Origin: UBA6136 sp044350805
GTDB taxonomy: Bacteria; Pseudomonadota; Gammaproteobacteria; Methylococcales; Methylococcaceae
Length of the DNA stretch: 64,000 nucleotides
Assembly: GCA_044350805.1 (NCBI GenBank)
Contig: JBILGU010000002.1
Coordinates: forward strand, 124,001-188,000
Direction: 5' to 3'
Numbering within the stretch: position 1 is the first letter of the stretch; every line of letters begins with the position of its first letter. Positions 43,903 through 52,336 of this stretch are shown in pieces. A model generated the notes under the pieces. It was not told where the DNA came from. It did not search any database and saw only the letters and a program-made list of their open reading frames with translations. The position numbers and the translations under genes were made by a program.

Positions 43903-45060
43903 CTATGCAAGACACGGTAAATAGCGCTTCGCGAAGTTTATTGCCTGATTGATGAACAGTCGGAGGGTGAGGTACCCACAGAGGGTCGCCGTGAAGATTT
44001 TTGCATAGCCAGAAACGAACCAGCCTAAGGGATAATGCGACAACCAAAGAAATGATCCGCAGGCGAGTAGCAGAAACTTCAAAAGCCTGCCCCATCCCTT
44101 AGGGGCATCGATTTTCCCCAGTGCAGGCATTAGGAGGATCAGGTAGATCAAGCGGTAGTCCCAGTTGGACGATAGGGTGAAGGTAAAGAAAAAGATCGTC
44201 GCACCGGCAAAAAAGAGGTCGACAGCCATTCGATCCTGCTTTCGCAGGGCGTCGAGTCGCTCGTAGAGTCTTAGCCATTGGGTAAATAGGAGCGTTGCGG
44301 CGATGGTCGCAGGGTAAAGCACGGTATCCCAATAGAAATGGGTTGGCCCGAAATTCCGATAGGCTAGTGTGGCTGCGATGGTGGTTCCGTAGGCCAGATC
44401 GCCATTGGCAGTGTTGCCGGTTTTGATCGCATCAAGATCGGCCAGATTGGCCCAAATTATACCTACCGCAGCCAGTGTGAATAACCAGGCTGACAAGCGA
44501 TTCTTTGTTGCAAACGCCAGCGGAATCAGGGCAACGGGATAAATCTTTAGCGCAATGGCCAGCGCTCCAGCGATGCATCCCCGCAAGTTTCCCAGAAGAA
44601 CAAACAGCGTGACTAGCGTGAATATCAGCAAGTCATTGTTTCCTCGCTCCACCGCCAGAAGACAGGCGGGCGTGAGAATCATCAGAAGTAGTGCCTTTGA
44701 CGGGTAATGCCAAAGCAGATAGCCGCAGAGCGCGTAAAACCCGGCAAGAATGGAAAGGTTATAAGCGATGAAGTGGGATTCCTGGCCAAAATCTAAAAGG
44801 GAGGCAATGGAGATCCAGATCTTTGGATAGTTCATCAATCTTCCCCACGGATCCCCAGGATTGCTCACGGAAGGGTCAAGGCCTTGAGAGATCGTAATCA
44901 GAGCGCCCTGGATGGTCCGCATATCGGCAAATGGGGGAGACATACTAGGAAGCGATAAGCCGCTCCAGAAGGCTTTCCATCCCTCGCTCCAGATTGCCAA
45001 ACCACCAAAAGCAATCAAGACAATCATTACGATCAGGTAGGTATGATTTTTAAGTGGCAT
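43903..45060 (-). CDS. GT87/DUF2029-like multi-pass membrane glycosyltransferase
   Basis: 385 residues with about ten hydrophobic helices. An acidic residue in the first periplasmic loop (SPPFADMRTIQGAL) is where GT-C glycosyltransferases carry the catalytic Asp. Segments such as AVERGNNDLLIFTLVTLF and GALAIALKIYPVALIPL, followed by AFATKNRL, resemble the alpha-mannosyltransferase family DUF2029/GT87. It probably uses polyprenyl-phosphate sugars. Donor and acceptor are unknown. It is divergent from rpsT. Confidence 0.7.
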   Translation of the reverse strand: MPLKNHTYLIVMIVLIAFGGLAIWSEGWKAFWSGLSLPSMSPPFADMRTIQGALITISQGLDPSVSNPGDPWGRLMNYPKIWISIASLLDFGQESHFIAYNLSILAGFYALCGYLLWHYPSKALLLMILTPACLLAVERGNNDLLIFTLVTLFVLLGNLRGCIAGALAIALKIYPVALIPLAFATKNRLSAWLFTLAAVGIIWANLADLDAIKTGNTANGDLAYGTTIAATLAYRNFGPTHFYWDTVLYPATIAATLLFTQWLRLYERLDALRKQDRMAVDLFFAGATIFFFTFTLSSNWDYRLIYLILLMPALGKIDAPKGWGRLLKFLLLACGSFLWLSHYPLGWFVSGYAKIFTATLCGYLTLRLFINQAINFAKRYLPCLA

Positions 45061-45121
45061 GGTGCCGAGTCTCCGCAGAAGCCATCAAGGAAAGAGGGTA
45101 AAGGCAATATAGCCTTTTTTG

Positions 45122-45150
45122 TTGACGCCGTAGAAGAATTAAACCAGAAT
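45122..45150 (+). promoter_or_regulatory. Sigma-70-type promoter for rpsT
   Basis: TTGACG at 45122-45127 and CAGAAT at 45145-45150 are 17 bases apart, ending 41 bases before the rpsT start codon. The -35 matches five of six consensus bases; the -10 matches four. Confidence 0.5.
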
Positions 45151-45191
45151 AGGCGGTTCGATCCATTCCTTCAGTTTTTGAGGTTTGAGCC

Positions 45192-45467
45192 TTGGCCAAC
45201 ATCGCTTCCGCTAAGAAACGCGCTATTCAATCCGAAAAGCATCGCGCACATAACGCTGCCCTTCGCAGCCGTCTCCGTACCTTCATCAAGAAGGTCATCC
45301 TGGCGGTTGAGTCTGGCAACATTGAAGAGGCTCAGGCTGCTTTCAAAGCGGCCGTGCCGATCATTGACTCTTCTGTGAACAAGGGTCTGATCCACAAGAA
45401 CAAAGCTGCTCGCAGCAAGAGCCGCCTGAACGCTCGCGTGAAGGCTCTGGCGCTGAAGACGGCCTAA
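45192..45467 (+). CDS. rpsT: Ribosomal protein S20
   Basis: 91 residues, start codon TTG at 45192. The protein begins MANIASAKKRAIQSEKHRAH, the S20 signature, and is Lys/Arg-rich throughout. A rare TTG start is also used by E. coli rpsT, where it is part of translational autocontrol, so the weak start is probably meaningful. S20 binds 16S rRNA in the 30S body. It converges on proB. Confidence 0.96.
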   Translation: MANIASAKKRAIQSEKHRAHNAALRSRLRTFIKKVILAVESGNIEEAQAAFKAAVPIIDSSVNKGLIHKNKAARSKSRLNARVKALALKTA

Positions 45468-45511
45468 ATTCGGTCCCGTCGATCTGGGAGCGGCGCCTTC
45501 GGGAATCGCTC

Positions 45512-46636
45512 CTAAGCGACAATCAGATTGTCGCGATGAATCATTTCAGGCTCATCCACATAGCCGAGGATTTCCTCGATCTTGTGCGTGGGCTGACCGA
45601 TCAGCCGGCTCGCTTCCTCTGAGCTGTAGTTCACCAGGCCTCGCGCCACTTCTACGCCCTCTGCATCCAGACAGATCACGAGATCTCCGCGGTCGAACGC
45701 CCCTTGGACGGTGGTGACGCCGATCGGCAGCAGGCTTTTTCCTGATTCTTTAAGCACTCTGACGGCCCCGGGGTCGAGGGTCAGCTGGCCTTTGGCCTTG
45801 AGCTGGCCTGCCAGCCAGCGCTTTCGGGCGACCAGGGGCGATTCATCCGGGACCAGGAAGGTGCCAATCGTCTCTCCGTCGATGATCCTCGGGATCCCTT
45901 GGGTCTCCTTGCCGGAGACGATCACGGTGGCCGTTCCTGAGCGGGAGGCGAGCCGTGCGGCCCGAAGCTTGGTGATCATGCCGCCGCGGCCAAGGCCGCT
46001 TCGGCTCTCTCCGACCATCGCCCCAAGGCGAGGGTCATCAATCCTTGCTTCGCTGACCAGTTGCGCCGTGGGGTCATCGGTGGGATCGCGCTCATACAGA
46101 CCCTTCTGATCCGTGAGAATGATCAGTAAGTCCGCATCCAGAAGGTTCGCCACCATGGCACCCAGGGTATCGTTGTCCCCAAAGCGGATTTCCTCGGTTG
46201 CAACGGTGTCGTTTTCGTTAATGACCGGCACCACGCCCAGATCCAGAAGGGTCAGAAGGGTGCTGCGGGCATTGAGATACCGTTCGCGGTGAGAAAGATC
46301 GTCGTGGGTCAGGAGGATCTGGGCAGTTTTGCGCCCATGCGCCTCAAAAAGGGTTTCATAGGCCCGGACCAAACCCATCTGGCCCACGGACGCGGCCGCC
46401 TGGAGTTCATGAAGGGCATGCGGGCGGCTGGTCCAACCGAGGCGGCTCATGCCCTCGGCGACCGAGCCTGAGGAGACGAGTACCACTTCGATGCCGCGGT
46501 CCCGAATGGTCGCCATCTGGCTGACCCAGTCACTGATGCCCTCTAGATCAAGGCCCCGCCCACCACCGGTGAGAAGCGCGCTGCCGATCTTGACGACCAC
46601 CCGCCGTGCGGTGGAAAAGTCACTCCGTTTCTGCAT
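45512..46636 (-). CDS. proB: Glutamate 5-kinase
   Basis: 374 residues. An amino-acid-kinase domain (about 10-255) starts RRVVVKIGSALLTGGG and contains INENDTVATEEIRFGDNDTL. A C-terminal PUA domain follows (about 280-374). It catalyses the first step of proline synthesis and is normally feedback-inhibited by proline. The start overlaps the obg 3' end by 17 bases, which is the common rplU-rpmA-obg-proB order. Confidence 0.96.
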   Translation of the reverse strand: MQKRSDFSTARRVVVKIGSALLTGGGRGLDLEGISDWVSQMATIRDRGIEVVLVSSGSVAEGMSRLGWTSRPHALHELQAAASVGQMGLVRAYETLFEAHGRKTAQILLTHDDLSHRERYLNARSTLLTLLDLGVVPVINENDTVATEEIRFGDNDTLGAMVANLLDADLLIILTDQKGLYERDPTDDPTAQLVSEARIDDPRLGAMVGESRSGLGRGGMITKLRAARLASRSGTATVIVSGKETQGIPRIIDGETIGTFLVPDESPLVARKRWLAGQLKAKGQLTLDPGAVRVLKESGKSLLPIGVTTVQGAFDRGDLVICLDAEGVEVARGLVNYSSEEASRLIGQPTHKIEEILGYVDEPEMIHRDNLIVA

Positions 46637-47654
46637 CGTCTTGGGTCTGTGCTTCCAGGAAATCCATGATCTGATAGGTCAGGGGCTTGAGGCCCTTGCC
46701 CTCGAGGGCCGAAATCCGAAAGACCGGACCCTCCCATCCCAAAGCGTCCACGATGGCCTGGCAATGGCTCTCGACGTCCTCTTCAGGGAGCGCATCGATC
46801 TTGTTCAGGACCAGCCAACGGGGTTTTTCATCAATGCCCTCGCCCCACTTCTTAAGTTCGCCGATGACCTTTTGGGCGGCTTCCACAGGATCATCCGCGC
46901 CTTCCCCCGGGAAGATGTCGAGAATGTGGAGGAGGACGCTGGTACGTGAAAGGTGCTTCAGGAATTGAATGCCAAGCCCAGCCCCCTCGGCAGCGCCCTC
47001 GATGAGCCCGGGGATATCGGCCATCACGAAGCTTCGCTGGTCATCCACGCGGATGACCCCGAGGTTTGGGTGGAGGGTCGTAAAGGGGTAGTCGGCGACT
47101 TTGGGGCGGGCCGCTGAAACGGCGCGGATCAGGCTGGATTTTCCGGCATTGGGAAGCCCCAGAAGGCCCACATCCGCGATCACCTTGAGTTCCAGGTGAA
47201 GGTTTCGGTGTTCGCCGGGTTTCCCCGGGGTCGATTGGCGCGGCGCCCGGTTGGTGCTGCTTTTAAAGCGGGTGTTGCCAAGCCCGTGCCAGCCACCGCG
47301 GGCAATCATCAGGGTCTGACCTTCTTCGGTCAGATCGCCCAACAGTTCGCCGGTATCGGCATCGGTGATTTGGGTGCCGATCGGAATTTGAACGTAGCAG
47401 TCCTTGCCGGCATGTCCGGTACAGTTGCCCCCAGAGCCATTTTCGCCGCGCTCAGCGCGGTAGACCGCATGGAAGCGAAAGTCCACGAGGGTGTTGAGGC
47501 TGGAGGAGCCGACCAGGAAGACGCTGCCGCCATCGCCGCCATCCCCGCCATCGGGGCCCCCGAAGGGTATGTATTTTTCGCGGCGAAAGCCGACGCAGCC
47601 ATTGCCGCCATCGCCTGCTTCGACCCGGATATCTGCTTCGTCGACGAATTTCAT
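46620..47654 (-). CDS. obg: Obg/CgtA GTPase
   Basis: 344 residues. The Gly-rich Obg fold is N-terminal (FVDEADIRVEAGDGGNGCVG, GGDGGDGGSVF). The G domain follows with GLPNAGKSS near 166-174, DIPGLIEGAAEG and NKID. The C-terminus ends in an acidic TQDDAETE tail. Obg acts in late 50S assembly and the stringent response. A terminator-like hairpin lies just upstream, between it and rpmA. Confidence 0.96.
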   Translation of the reverse strand: MKFVDEADIRVEAGDGGNGCVGFRREKYIPFGGPDGGDGGDGGSVFLVGSSSLNTLVDFRFHAVYRAERGENGSGGNCTGHAGKDCYVQIPIGTQITDADTGELLGDLTEEGQTLMIARGGWHGLGNTRFKSSTNRAPRQSTPGKPGEHRNLHLELKVIADVGLLGLPNAGKSSLIRAVSAARPKVADYPFTTLHPNLGVIRVDDQRSFVMADIPGLIEGAAEGAGLGIQFLKHLSRTSVLLHILDIFPGEGADDPVEAAQKVIGELKKWGEGIDEKPRWLVLNKIDALPEEDVESHCQAIVDALGWEGPVFRISALEGKGLKPLTYQIMDFLEAQTQDDAETE

Positions 47655-47666
47655 GGTTTTTTCAGA

Positions 47667-47698
47667 ATAAAAAAGCCCCGTCAGAGGACGAGGCTTTT
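47667..47698 (-). terminator. Terminator or attenuator between rpmA and obg
   Basis: On the minus strand AGCCTCGTC and GACGGGGCT form a 9-bp stem (one G-T pair) with a CTCT loop, followed by TTTTTTATT. It would end most rplU-rpmA transcripts and leave reduced read-through into obg and proB, which fits the much higher need for the ribosomal proteins. Confidence 0.8.
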
Positions 47699-47731
47699 GG
47701 GGTCCGCGCCAATCGCGCCCTGAGGGGGCGA

Positions 47732-47998
47732 TCAGTCGGCGACGACCGCCTCAATGCTGACGTAGCGGCGACGCTGAGGGCCCTTGACCTTGAAGGCGAC
47801 GTGGCCATCGGCCAGTGCAAACAGGGTGTAGTCCTTGCCGACGCCGACATTTTCACCGGCGTGGAACTGGGTGCCACGCTGACGAACAATGATGCTGCCA
47901 GCAGAAACCAGCTGGCCGCCGTAGCGCTTGACGCCGAGGCGTTGGGCGTTGGAATCGCGACCGTTTCTGGAACTGCCGCCTGCTTTCTTATGAGCCAT
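47732..47998 (-). CDS. rpmA: Ribosomal protein L27
   Basis: 88 residues starting MAHKKAGGSSRNGRDSNAQR, the invariant L27 N-terminus that reaches the peptidyl-transferase centre. GVGKDYTLFALADGHV and the end of the protein are normal. It follows rplU by 19 bases. Confidence 0.98.
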   Translation of the reverse strand: MAHKKAGGSSRNGRDSNAQRLGVKRYGGQLVSAGSIIVRQRGTQFHAGENVGVGKDYTLFALADGHVAFKVKGPQRRRYVSIEAVVAD

Positions 47999-48017
47999 GG
48001 GTGGACCTCGTTAGGAT

Positions 48018-48329
48018 TTAGGCGGTGATGCCAGTGATTTTAACTTCGGTGAAGTTCTGGCGATGGCCGGCCTGCTTCATGTGATGCTTACGGCGACGGA
48101 ACTTCAGAATCTTGACCTTGGGATGACGACCGTGCTGGGTGACGGTAGCGGTCACCTTGCCGCCCTCAAGATAGGGCTTGCCGACCTTGATGCCGGAATC
48201 GGTCTGGACCAGCAGAACCTTGTCGAACTCGACTTCCTGGCCGGCCTCGGCGATGAGGGTTTCGACCTTAAGGAGTTCGCCCGGCTTGACCCGGTATTGC
48301 TTGCCGCCCGTGTGAATAACCGCGTACAT
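48018..48329 (-). CDS. rplU: Ribosomal protein L21
   Basis: 103 residues starting MYAVIHTGGKQYRVKPG and containing KILKFRRRKHHMKQAGHRQ, both L21 signatures. It is the first gene of the rplU-rpmA-obg-proB run and has a good promoter 42 bases upstream. Confidence 0.98.
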   Translation of the reverse strand: MYAVIHTGGKQYRVKPGELLKVETLIAEAGQEVEFDKVLLVQTDSGIKVGKPYLEGGKVTATVTQHGRHPKVKILKFRRRKHHMKQAGHRQNFTEVKITGITA

Positions 48330-48370
48330 GATGACTGTCTCCAGTGGAGATTAAATTCGGAAAACCCGGA

Positions 48371-48400
48371 ATTCTATCTGGCTCCGCTAGGGATAGTCAA
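48371..48400 (-). promoter_or_regulatory. Sigma-70 promoter for rplU-rpmA
   Basis: On the minus strand TTGACT (48400-48395) and TAGAAT (48376-48371) are separated by 18 bases. Both hexamers match five of six consensus positions. It is the only obvious promoter in the 99-base gap before rplU. Confidence 0.7.
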
Positions 48401-48428
48401 ACACAAATCCCCTTTTTTTCGCTGCGGC

Positions 48429-48896
48429 CTAGATCAGACCCAGCACCAGAAGGACGATCAGAAGGCCAAAGAGCCCCAGGAGTAGCTTCAGGGTGAAGTC
48501 GGCCACTTGCCGAAAAAGGCGATCGCGAAGCGCCAGGAACTTTCGGATCTGTTCGGGTTGCTGCCCCTCCAGAGCCCTGGGATCGACACTGGCTGTTCCG
48601 ATCCAGGCACTTTCAATTTCTGCCTGGGCGCGGCTTAAGGCGACCATCTCGGCGTGAAATTGCCCCAGCGCAAAGACGGTTTCTCCCAGGACCTTGGCAT
48701 CCGGTTCCGGGGTTTGTTCCAGCGCCTTGACGCTTAAAAGGAGTCCTTGAAGCCTTTGGGCGAGATCCGTCGGGAGGAGGGCCAGGGCTTCGCGCCGGAT
48801 CCCTTCTGGGTCCGAGGCATCGACGCCGGGAAGATCCCAAAGGGCCTCATCCAGTCGTTCGAGCGCCGGGGCGAGAAAGGGGTGGGCCGCCACCAT
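48429..48896 (-). CDS. Tail-anchored helical protein of unknown function
   Basis: 155 residues, mostly alpha-helical and acidic, with one hydrophobic stretch at the very C-terminus (about 136-155, LKLLLGLFGLLIVLLVLGLI). This gives a tail-anchored build with the bulk in the cytoplasm. The middle (VKALEQTPEPDAKVLGETVF) may form coiled coil. It starts two bases after the ZIP-transporter stop, so it is translated from the rluD-pgeF-ZIP transcript. I recognise no family. Confidence 0.65.
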   Translation of the reverse strand: MVAAHPFLAPALERLDEALWDLPGVDASDPEGIRREALALLPTDLAQRLQGLLLSVKALEQTPEPDAKVLGETVFALGQFHAEMVALSRAQAEIESAWIGTASVDPRALEGQQPEQIRKFLALRDRLFRQVADFTLKLLLGLFGLLIVLLVLGLI

Positions 48897-48898
48897 TC

Positions 48899-49729
48899 CT
48901 AGAAACCTCCGATCCGCGAGGATTCCTGGGCGATGGGGTCTTCCGCAACGGGGATCGTATCCTGATGGCCATGCACCAGATAGATGACCCAGACCCCGGC
49001 GAGGATCAGCGCAACCTGCTGGAGAGCAGCTCGGAGGGTGGTCTTCTGGTGGAGGCTTGGGATCAGGTCCGCAACCGCGATATAGATGAAGCTTGAAGCC
49101 GCCACCGCGAGGATAAAGGGCAGTTCATCGCGGATCAGACCCAGGCCAAAATAGGCAAGGATCCCACCGACCATGGTTGCAAGGCTGGAGAGAAGGTTGT
49201 AGGCCAGGGCCCTCATCCGGCTGTAGCCGCTCTGGAGCAGGATGGCAAAATCCCCGACTTCCTGGGGAATCTCATGGGCAGCCACCGCAAGGCTCGTCAC
49301 AATGCCAAGTTGGATATCGGTCATGAAGGCTGCGGCAATCAGGATCCCATCGACAAAATTGTGGATGGCATCGCCGATCACGATCAGGGTCCCAGCGGGT
49401 TGATGAAAATGAGTCTCGCCATGGGTCTCGCAGTGCGTTGCATGGCAGTGCCGCCAGAGGAGGAGCTTTTCAAGGAGGAAGAACCCGAGGATGCCCGCAA
49501 GCACGGTGCCGAAGATCAGGTCTTCCCGGCCGGGGCCCACCTGATGCATGGCATCAGGCAGTAGATCCAGGAAAGCCACGCTCAAGAGGGCGCCGAGCGC
49601 AAAGCTGACCCCGTGGGGGAGGATCTTGGGGTGATGGTTCTCCGGAACCAGCAGAAAACTTGCCGCCAGCAGGACGCTAAGGAGCCCCCCGATCAGGGTG
49701 AAGCCAATGATGAGAAGAAGGGTGGTCAT
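48899..49729 (-). CDS. ZIP-family divalent metal transporter
   Basis: 276 residues with about eight helices. The metal-binding helices carry HNFVDG at 123-128 and HEIPQEVGD at 152-160, the ZIP signatures. A histidine-rich cytoplasmic loop (about 94-109, RHCHATHCETHGETHFHQ) precedes them. It should import Zn2+ or a similar ion. It sits 12 bases after pgeF on the same strand. No Zur-type site is apparent because the gene has no promoter region of its own. Confidence 0.9.
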   Translation of the reverse strand: MTTLLLIIGFTLIGGLLSVLLAASFLLVPENHHPKILPHGVSFALGALLSVAFLDLLPDAMHQVGPGREDLIFGTVLAGILGFFLLEKLLLWRHCHATHCETHGETHFHQPAGTLIVIGDAIHNFVDGILIAAAFMTDIQLGIVTSLAVAAHEIPQEVGDFAILLQSGYSRMRALAYNLLSSLATMVGGILAYFGLGLIRDELPFILAVAASSFIYIAVADLIPSLHQKTTLRAALQQVALILAGVWVIYLVHGHQDTIPVAEDPIAQESSRIGGF

Positions 49730-49741
49730 TCAGAAAGATTC

Positions 49742-50470
49742 TTATTCGCGCCAGATGAGGCTGGCCATGCGGCCGGTTATGCGATCGCGCCGGTAGGAGA
49801 AAAACGCATCGGCTTCAAGGTAGGTGCAACGTCCGCCGCCATAGATGGCCTCGGCTGAGACGCCCGCCTGCGTCAGAAGGCAACGCGCAAGTCCATAAAG
49901 ATCGGCATGGTAGCGATCTTTGTGCGGATTGGAAAACGCCTGGCCCGCATCGGGGTGGCGATGGAGGAAGGCGTCCCGAACTTCAGGGCCGACTTCAAAG
50001 GCGTCAGGTCCGATCGCAGGTCCAAGCCATACCCACACATCGCGCGTTCCCAAAGCGGCCAGCGTGGCTTCAAGCACCCCCCCGGCAAGGCCTTTCCAGC
50101 CGGCATGGGCGGCAGCCACGCGCTGGCCATCTTGACTTGCAAAAAGGACCGGAAGGCAGTCGGCGGTCATGACGATGCAGGCCACGTGGGGCTGGTCGGT
50201 AAAGCTCGCATCGGCGGTGGCGAGATGGTCGGGATTGGCCTTGACGCAGGCCGTGCCGTGGACTTGGTCCAGCCAGGCCGGCGGCTTTGAAAGCCCCAGA
50301 TGCCGCATCAGCTGAGATCTATTTTCCAGGACCTGATCCGGATCATCCCCGACATGGGCACCGAGGTTGAGGCCCCGATAGGGTCCCTGACTTCCGCTTT
50401 GACCCCGAAGGGTGCTTGCGGCACGGATTCCGGGCGGGGCGGGCCATTCGGGAGTGAGGCAGGCGATCAA
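49742..50470 (-). CDS. pgeF: PgeF/YfiH, laccase-domain purine nucleoside phosphorylase
   Basis: 242 residues from a TTG at 50470-50468, four bases after the rluD stop, with GGGGCTAGG upstream as binding site. This matches the normal family length; a longer in-frame opening to 50620 lies inside rluD and is rejected. Motifs are STLRGQSGSQGPYRGLNLG, LDQVHGT, MTADCLPVLF (Cys) and AAHAGWKGLAGGVLE (His), the Zn-binding C/H set. Members cleave adenosine or inosine and help maintain cell wall fidelity. Confidence 0.9.
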   Translation of the reverse strand: MIACLTPEWPAPPGIRAASTLRGQSGSQGPYRGLNLGAHVGDDPDQVLENRSQLMRHLGLSKPPAWLDQVHGTACVKANPDHLATADASFTDQPHVACIVMTADCLPVLFASQDGQRVAAAHAGWKGLAGGVLEATLAALGTRDVWVWLGPAIGPDAFEVGPEVRDAFLHRHPDAGQAFSNPHKDRYHADLYGLARCLLTQAGVSAEAIYGGGRCTYLEADAFFSYRRDRITGRMASLIWRE

Positions 50471-50474
50471 AGAC

Positions 50475-51437
50475 CTAGCCCCTTCGAAGCGCGTCGAGCA
50501 AGGCTTCAAGATCGGCCGGCAAAGGGCTTTCCCATGCCATGTATTCCTCCGTTTCAGGGTGCTCGATGCCCAGGCTTCCCGCATGCAGGGCCTGCCGCTT
50601 GAAGCCCTGGAGTGCGGCAATCAGTTCGGAACTTGCGCCCTGGGGCAGTCGGGCCCGCCCGCCATAGACGGGATCACCGACCAATGGGTGGCCGATGTGC
50701 GCCATGTGGACCCGGATCTGATGCGTTCGGCCGGTCTCCAGCTGCACTTCGACCAGGGTGTGGGCCGCAAATCGTTCATGAATCCGATAGTGAGTGACGG
50801 CGGATTTTCCATCCGGTCGAACGGCAAAGCGCTTGCGGTCGCTGCCGTGACGACCGATCGGGAGGTCGATGGTGCCTCCCCCGGTCAGGGTTCCTTGCAC
50901 CAGGGCAAGGTACTGGCGATGCACGGTGTGCGCTTGGAGTTGTTCGACCAACAGTTTGTGGGCTTCAACGGTCCGCGCCACCATCAAAAGCCCGCTGGTG
51001 TCCTTGTCGATCCGGTGCACAATGCCCGATCGCGGCACCTTGTCGAGCGAAGGGGCGTAATGCAGCAGCGCATTCTGGAGCGTTCCGTCATGGTGGCCTG
51101 CCGCGGGGTGCACCACCAGGCCTTGCGGCTTGTCGACTACGATCAGGGACTCATCCTCATAGACGATATGCAGTGGAATGGCCTCGGGGGCCACCTGCGT
51201 GACGGCTTCAAAGACGGGGGTCAGCACGATTTCTTCGCCGCCGAAAAGTTTTCGCTTGGCTTCTGCGGCGTGTCCGTTCACGCTCACGGCGCCGGACCGA
51301 ATCCAGTCTTGAATCCGGTTTCGGGAATACTCCGGAAAAAGCTGGCTCAGGGCCTGATCGAGTCGCTTTCCCGCGAGTTCATTCGGAATCAGCGCGTTGA
51401 GATTGTGTTGGGGTTCCACTTCAGTCCGCTCGTTCAA
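50475..51437 (-). CDS. rluD: RluD, 23S rRNA pseudouridine synthase
   Basis: 320 residues. An S4 RNA-binding domain at about 20-85 (LAGKRLDQALSQLFPEYSRN) precedes the synthase domain with HRIDKDTSGL, catalytic Asp144. It makes pseudouridines 1911, 1915 and 1917 in helix 69. It is divergent from bamD with a 49-base gap, the common arrangement in Beta- and Gammaproteobacteria, which separates RluD from its paralogues RluA and RluC. Confidence 0.93.
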   Translation of the reverse strand: MNERTEVEPQHNLNALIPNELAGKRLDQALSQLFPEYSRNRIQDWIRSGAVSVNGHAAEAKRKLFGGEEIVLTPVFEAVTQVAPEAIPLHIVYEDESLIVVDKPQGLVVHPAAGHHDGTLQNALLHYAPSLDKVPRSGIVHRIDKDTSGLLMVARTVEAHKLLVEQLQAHTVHRQYLALVQGTLTGGGTIDLPIGRHGSDRKRFAVRPDGKSAVTHYRIHERFAAHTLVEVQLETGRTHQIRVHMAHIGHPLVGDPVYGGRARLPQGASSELIAALQGFKRQALHAGSLGIEHPETEEYMAWESPLPADLEALLDALRRG

Positions 51438-51486
51438 TCACGTTATACTGCGACGCTGGGGTCCATGCCCGGTATCCAACGTCTCC

Positions 51487-52326
51487 ATGCCAAGATCCAC
51501 CCACCATCCTATCCTCTTTGTCCTGTTTGTCGGCATCGCCCTGCTTTTGGGTGGCTGTTCCGAAGAGGTCGTGGTCGATGATCATGAGGGCTGGACTGCC
51601 GAACAGTTCTACAAAGAGGCCCGCGGGCTGATGACGGATGGGGCCTTCGAGAAGGCGGCCAAGACCTATGAAAAGCTGGAAGCGCGTTTCCCTTTTGGGA
51701 AGTACGCCACCCAATCCCAGCTGGACGTGGCTTATTGCTACTACAAGAACGATGAGCCGGATGCGGCGATTGCGGCGGCCGATCGTTTCATCAAACTCAA
51801 TCCGACCCACCCGTATGTGGATTATCCCTACTACCTCAAGGGGTTGGTCAATTATAACCGGGGCATCGGCTTTTTTGACCGTTTCATGCCGACGGATGCC
51901 TCTCAGCGCGATGCAGGCTCCACGCAGGACTCCTACAAGGACTTCGATGAGTTGGTAAAGCGTTTCCCGAATAGCCGCTATGCGGAAGACTCGAGAAAGC
52001 GCATGGTGGCCTTGCGCAACAGTCTGGCGATGCATGAGATTCATGTGGCCGACTACTACATGCGACGCGGCGCCTACCTCGCGGCGGCCCGAAGGGGCGC
52101 GGAAGTGGTTCGAAAATATCAAAGGACCCAGGCGGTCCCTGTCGCGCTTGAGATCATGGAACAGGCTTACCGAACGCTGGGCATGGCGCAGCTCGCTGAT
52201 GACACCCACCGGGTTTTTGAGCTCAATTACGCCAATGGCGTTCCGGGGAAGGCGGCGCATGACGTCAACTACGAGCCCACGGCGATTGAAAAGGTCTGGA
52301 AATTCATCGGACTCGAAGAAGACTGA
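51487..52326 (+). CDS. bamD: BamD, outer membrane assembly lipoprotein
   Basis: 279 residues from the ATG at 51487. A lipoprotein signal with lipobox LLGGC puts the lipidated Cys at 24. TPR repeats follow, e.g. AEQFYKEARGLMTDGAFEKA and AKTYEKLEARFPFGKYATQ, the second very characteristic of BamD. It is an essential BAM subunit that contacts BamA. A TATACT at 51444-51449 could be the -10 of its promoter. An earlier in-frame ATG at 51397 would lie inside rluD and is rejected. Confidence 0.95.
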   Translation: MPRSTHHPILFVLFVGIALLLGGCSEEVVVDDHEGWTAEQFYKEARGLMTDGAFEKAAKTYEKLEARFPFGKYATQSQLDVAYCYYKNDEPDAAIAAADRFIKLNPTHPYVDYPYYLKGLVNYNRGIGFFDRFMPTDASQRDAGSTQDSYKDFDELVKRFPNSRYAEDSRKRMVALRNSLAMHEIHVADYYMRRGAYLAAARRGAEVVRKYQRTQAVPVALEIMEQAYRTLGMAQLADDTHRVFELNYANGVPGKAAHDVNYEPTAIEKVWKFIGLEED

Positions 52327-52336
52327 GGCCCCGGGC

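Noticed and set aside
50471..50620. N-terminal extension of PgeF
   Set aside because: It overlaps rluD coding sequence; the TTG at 50470 gives the normal family length.
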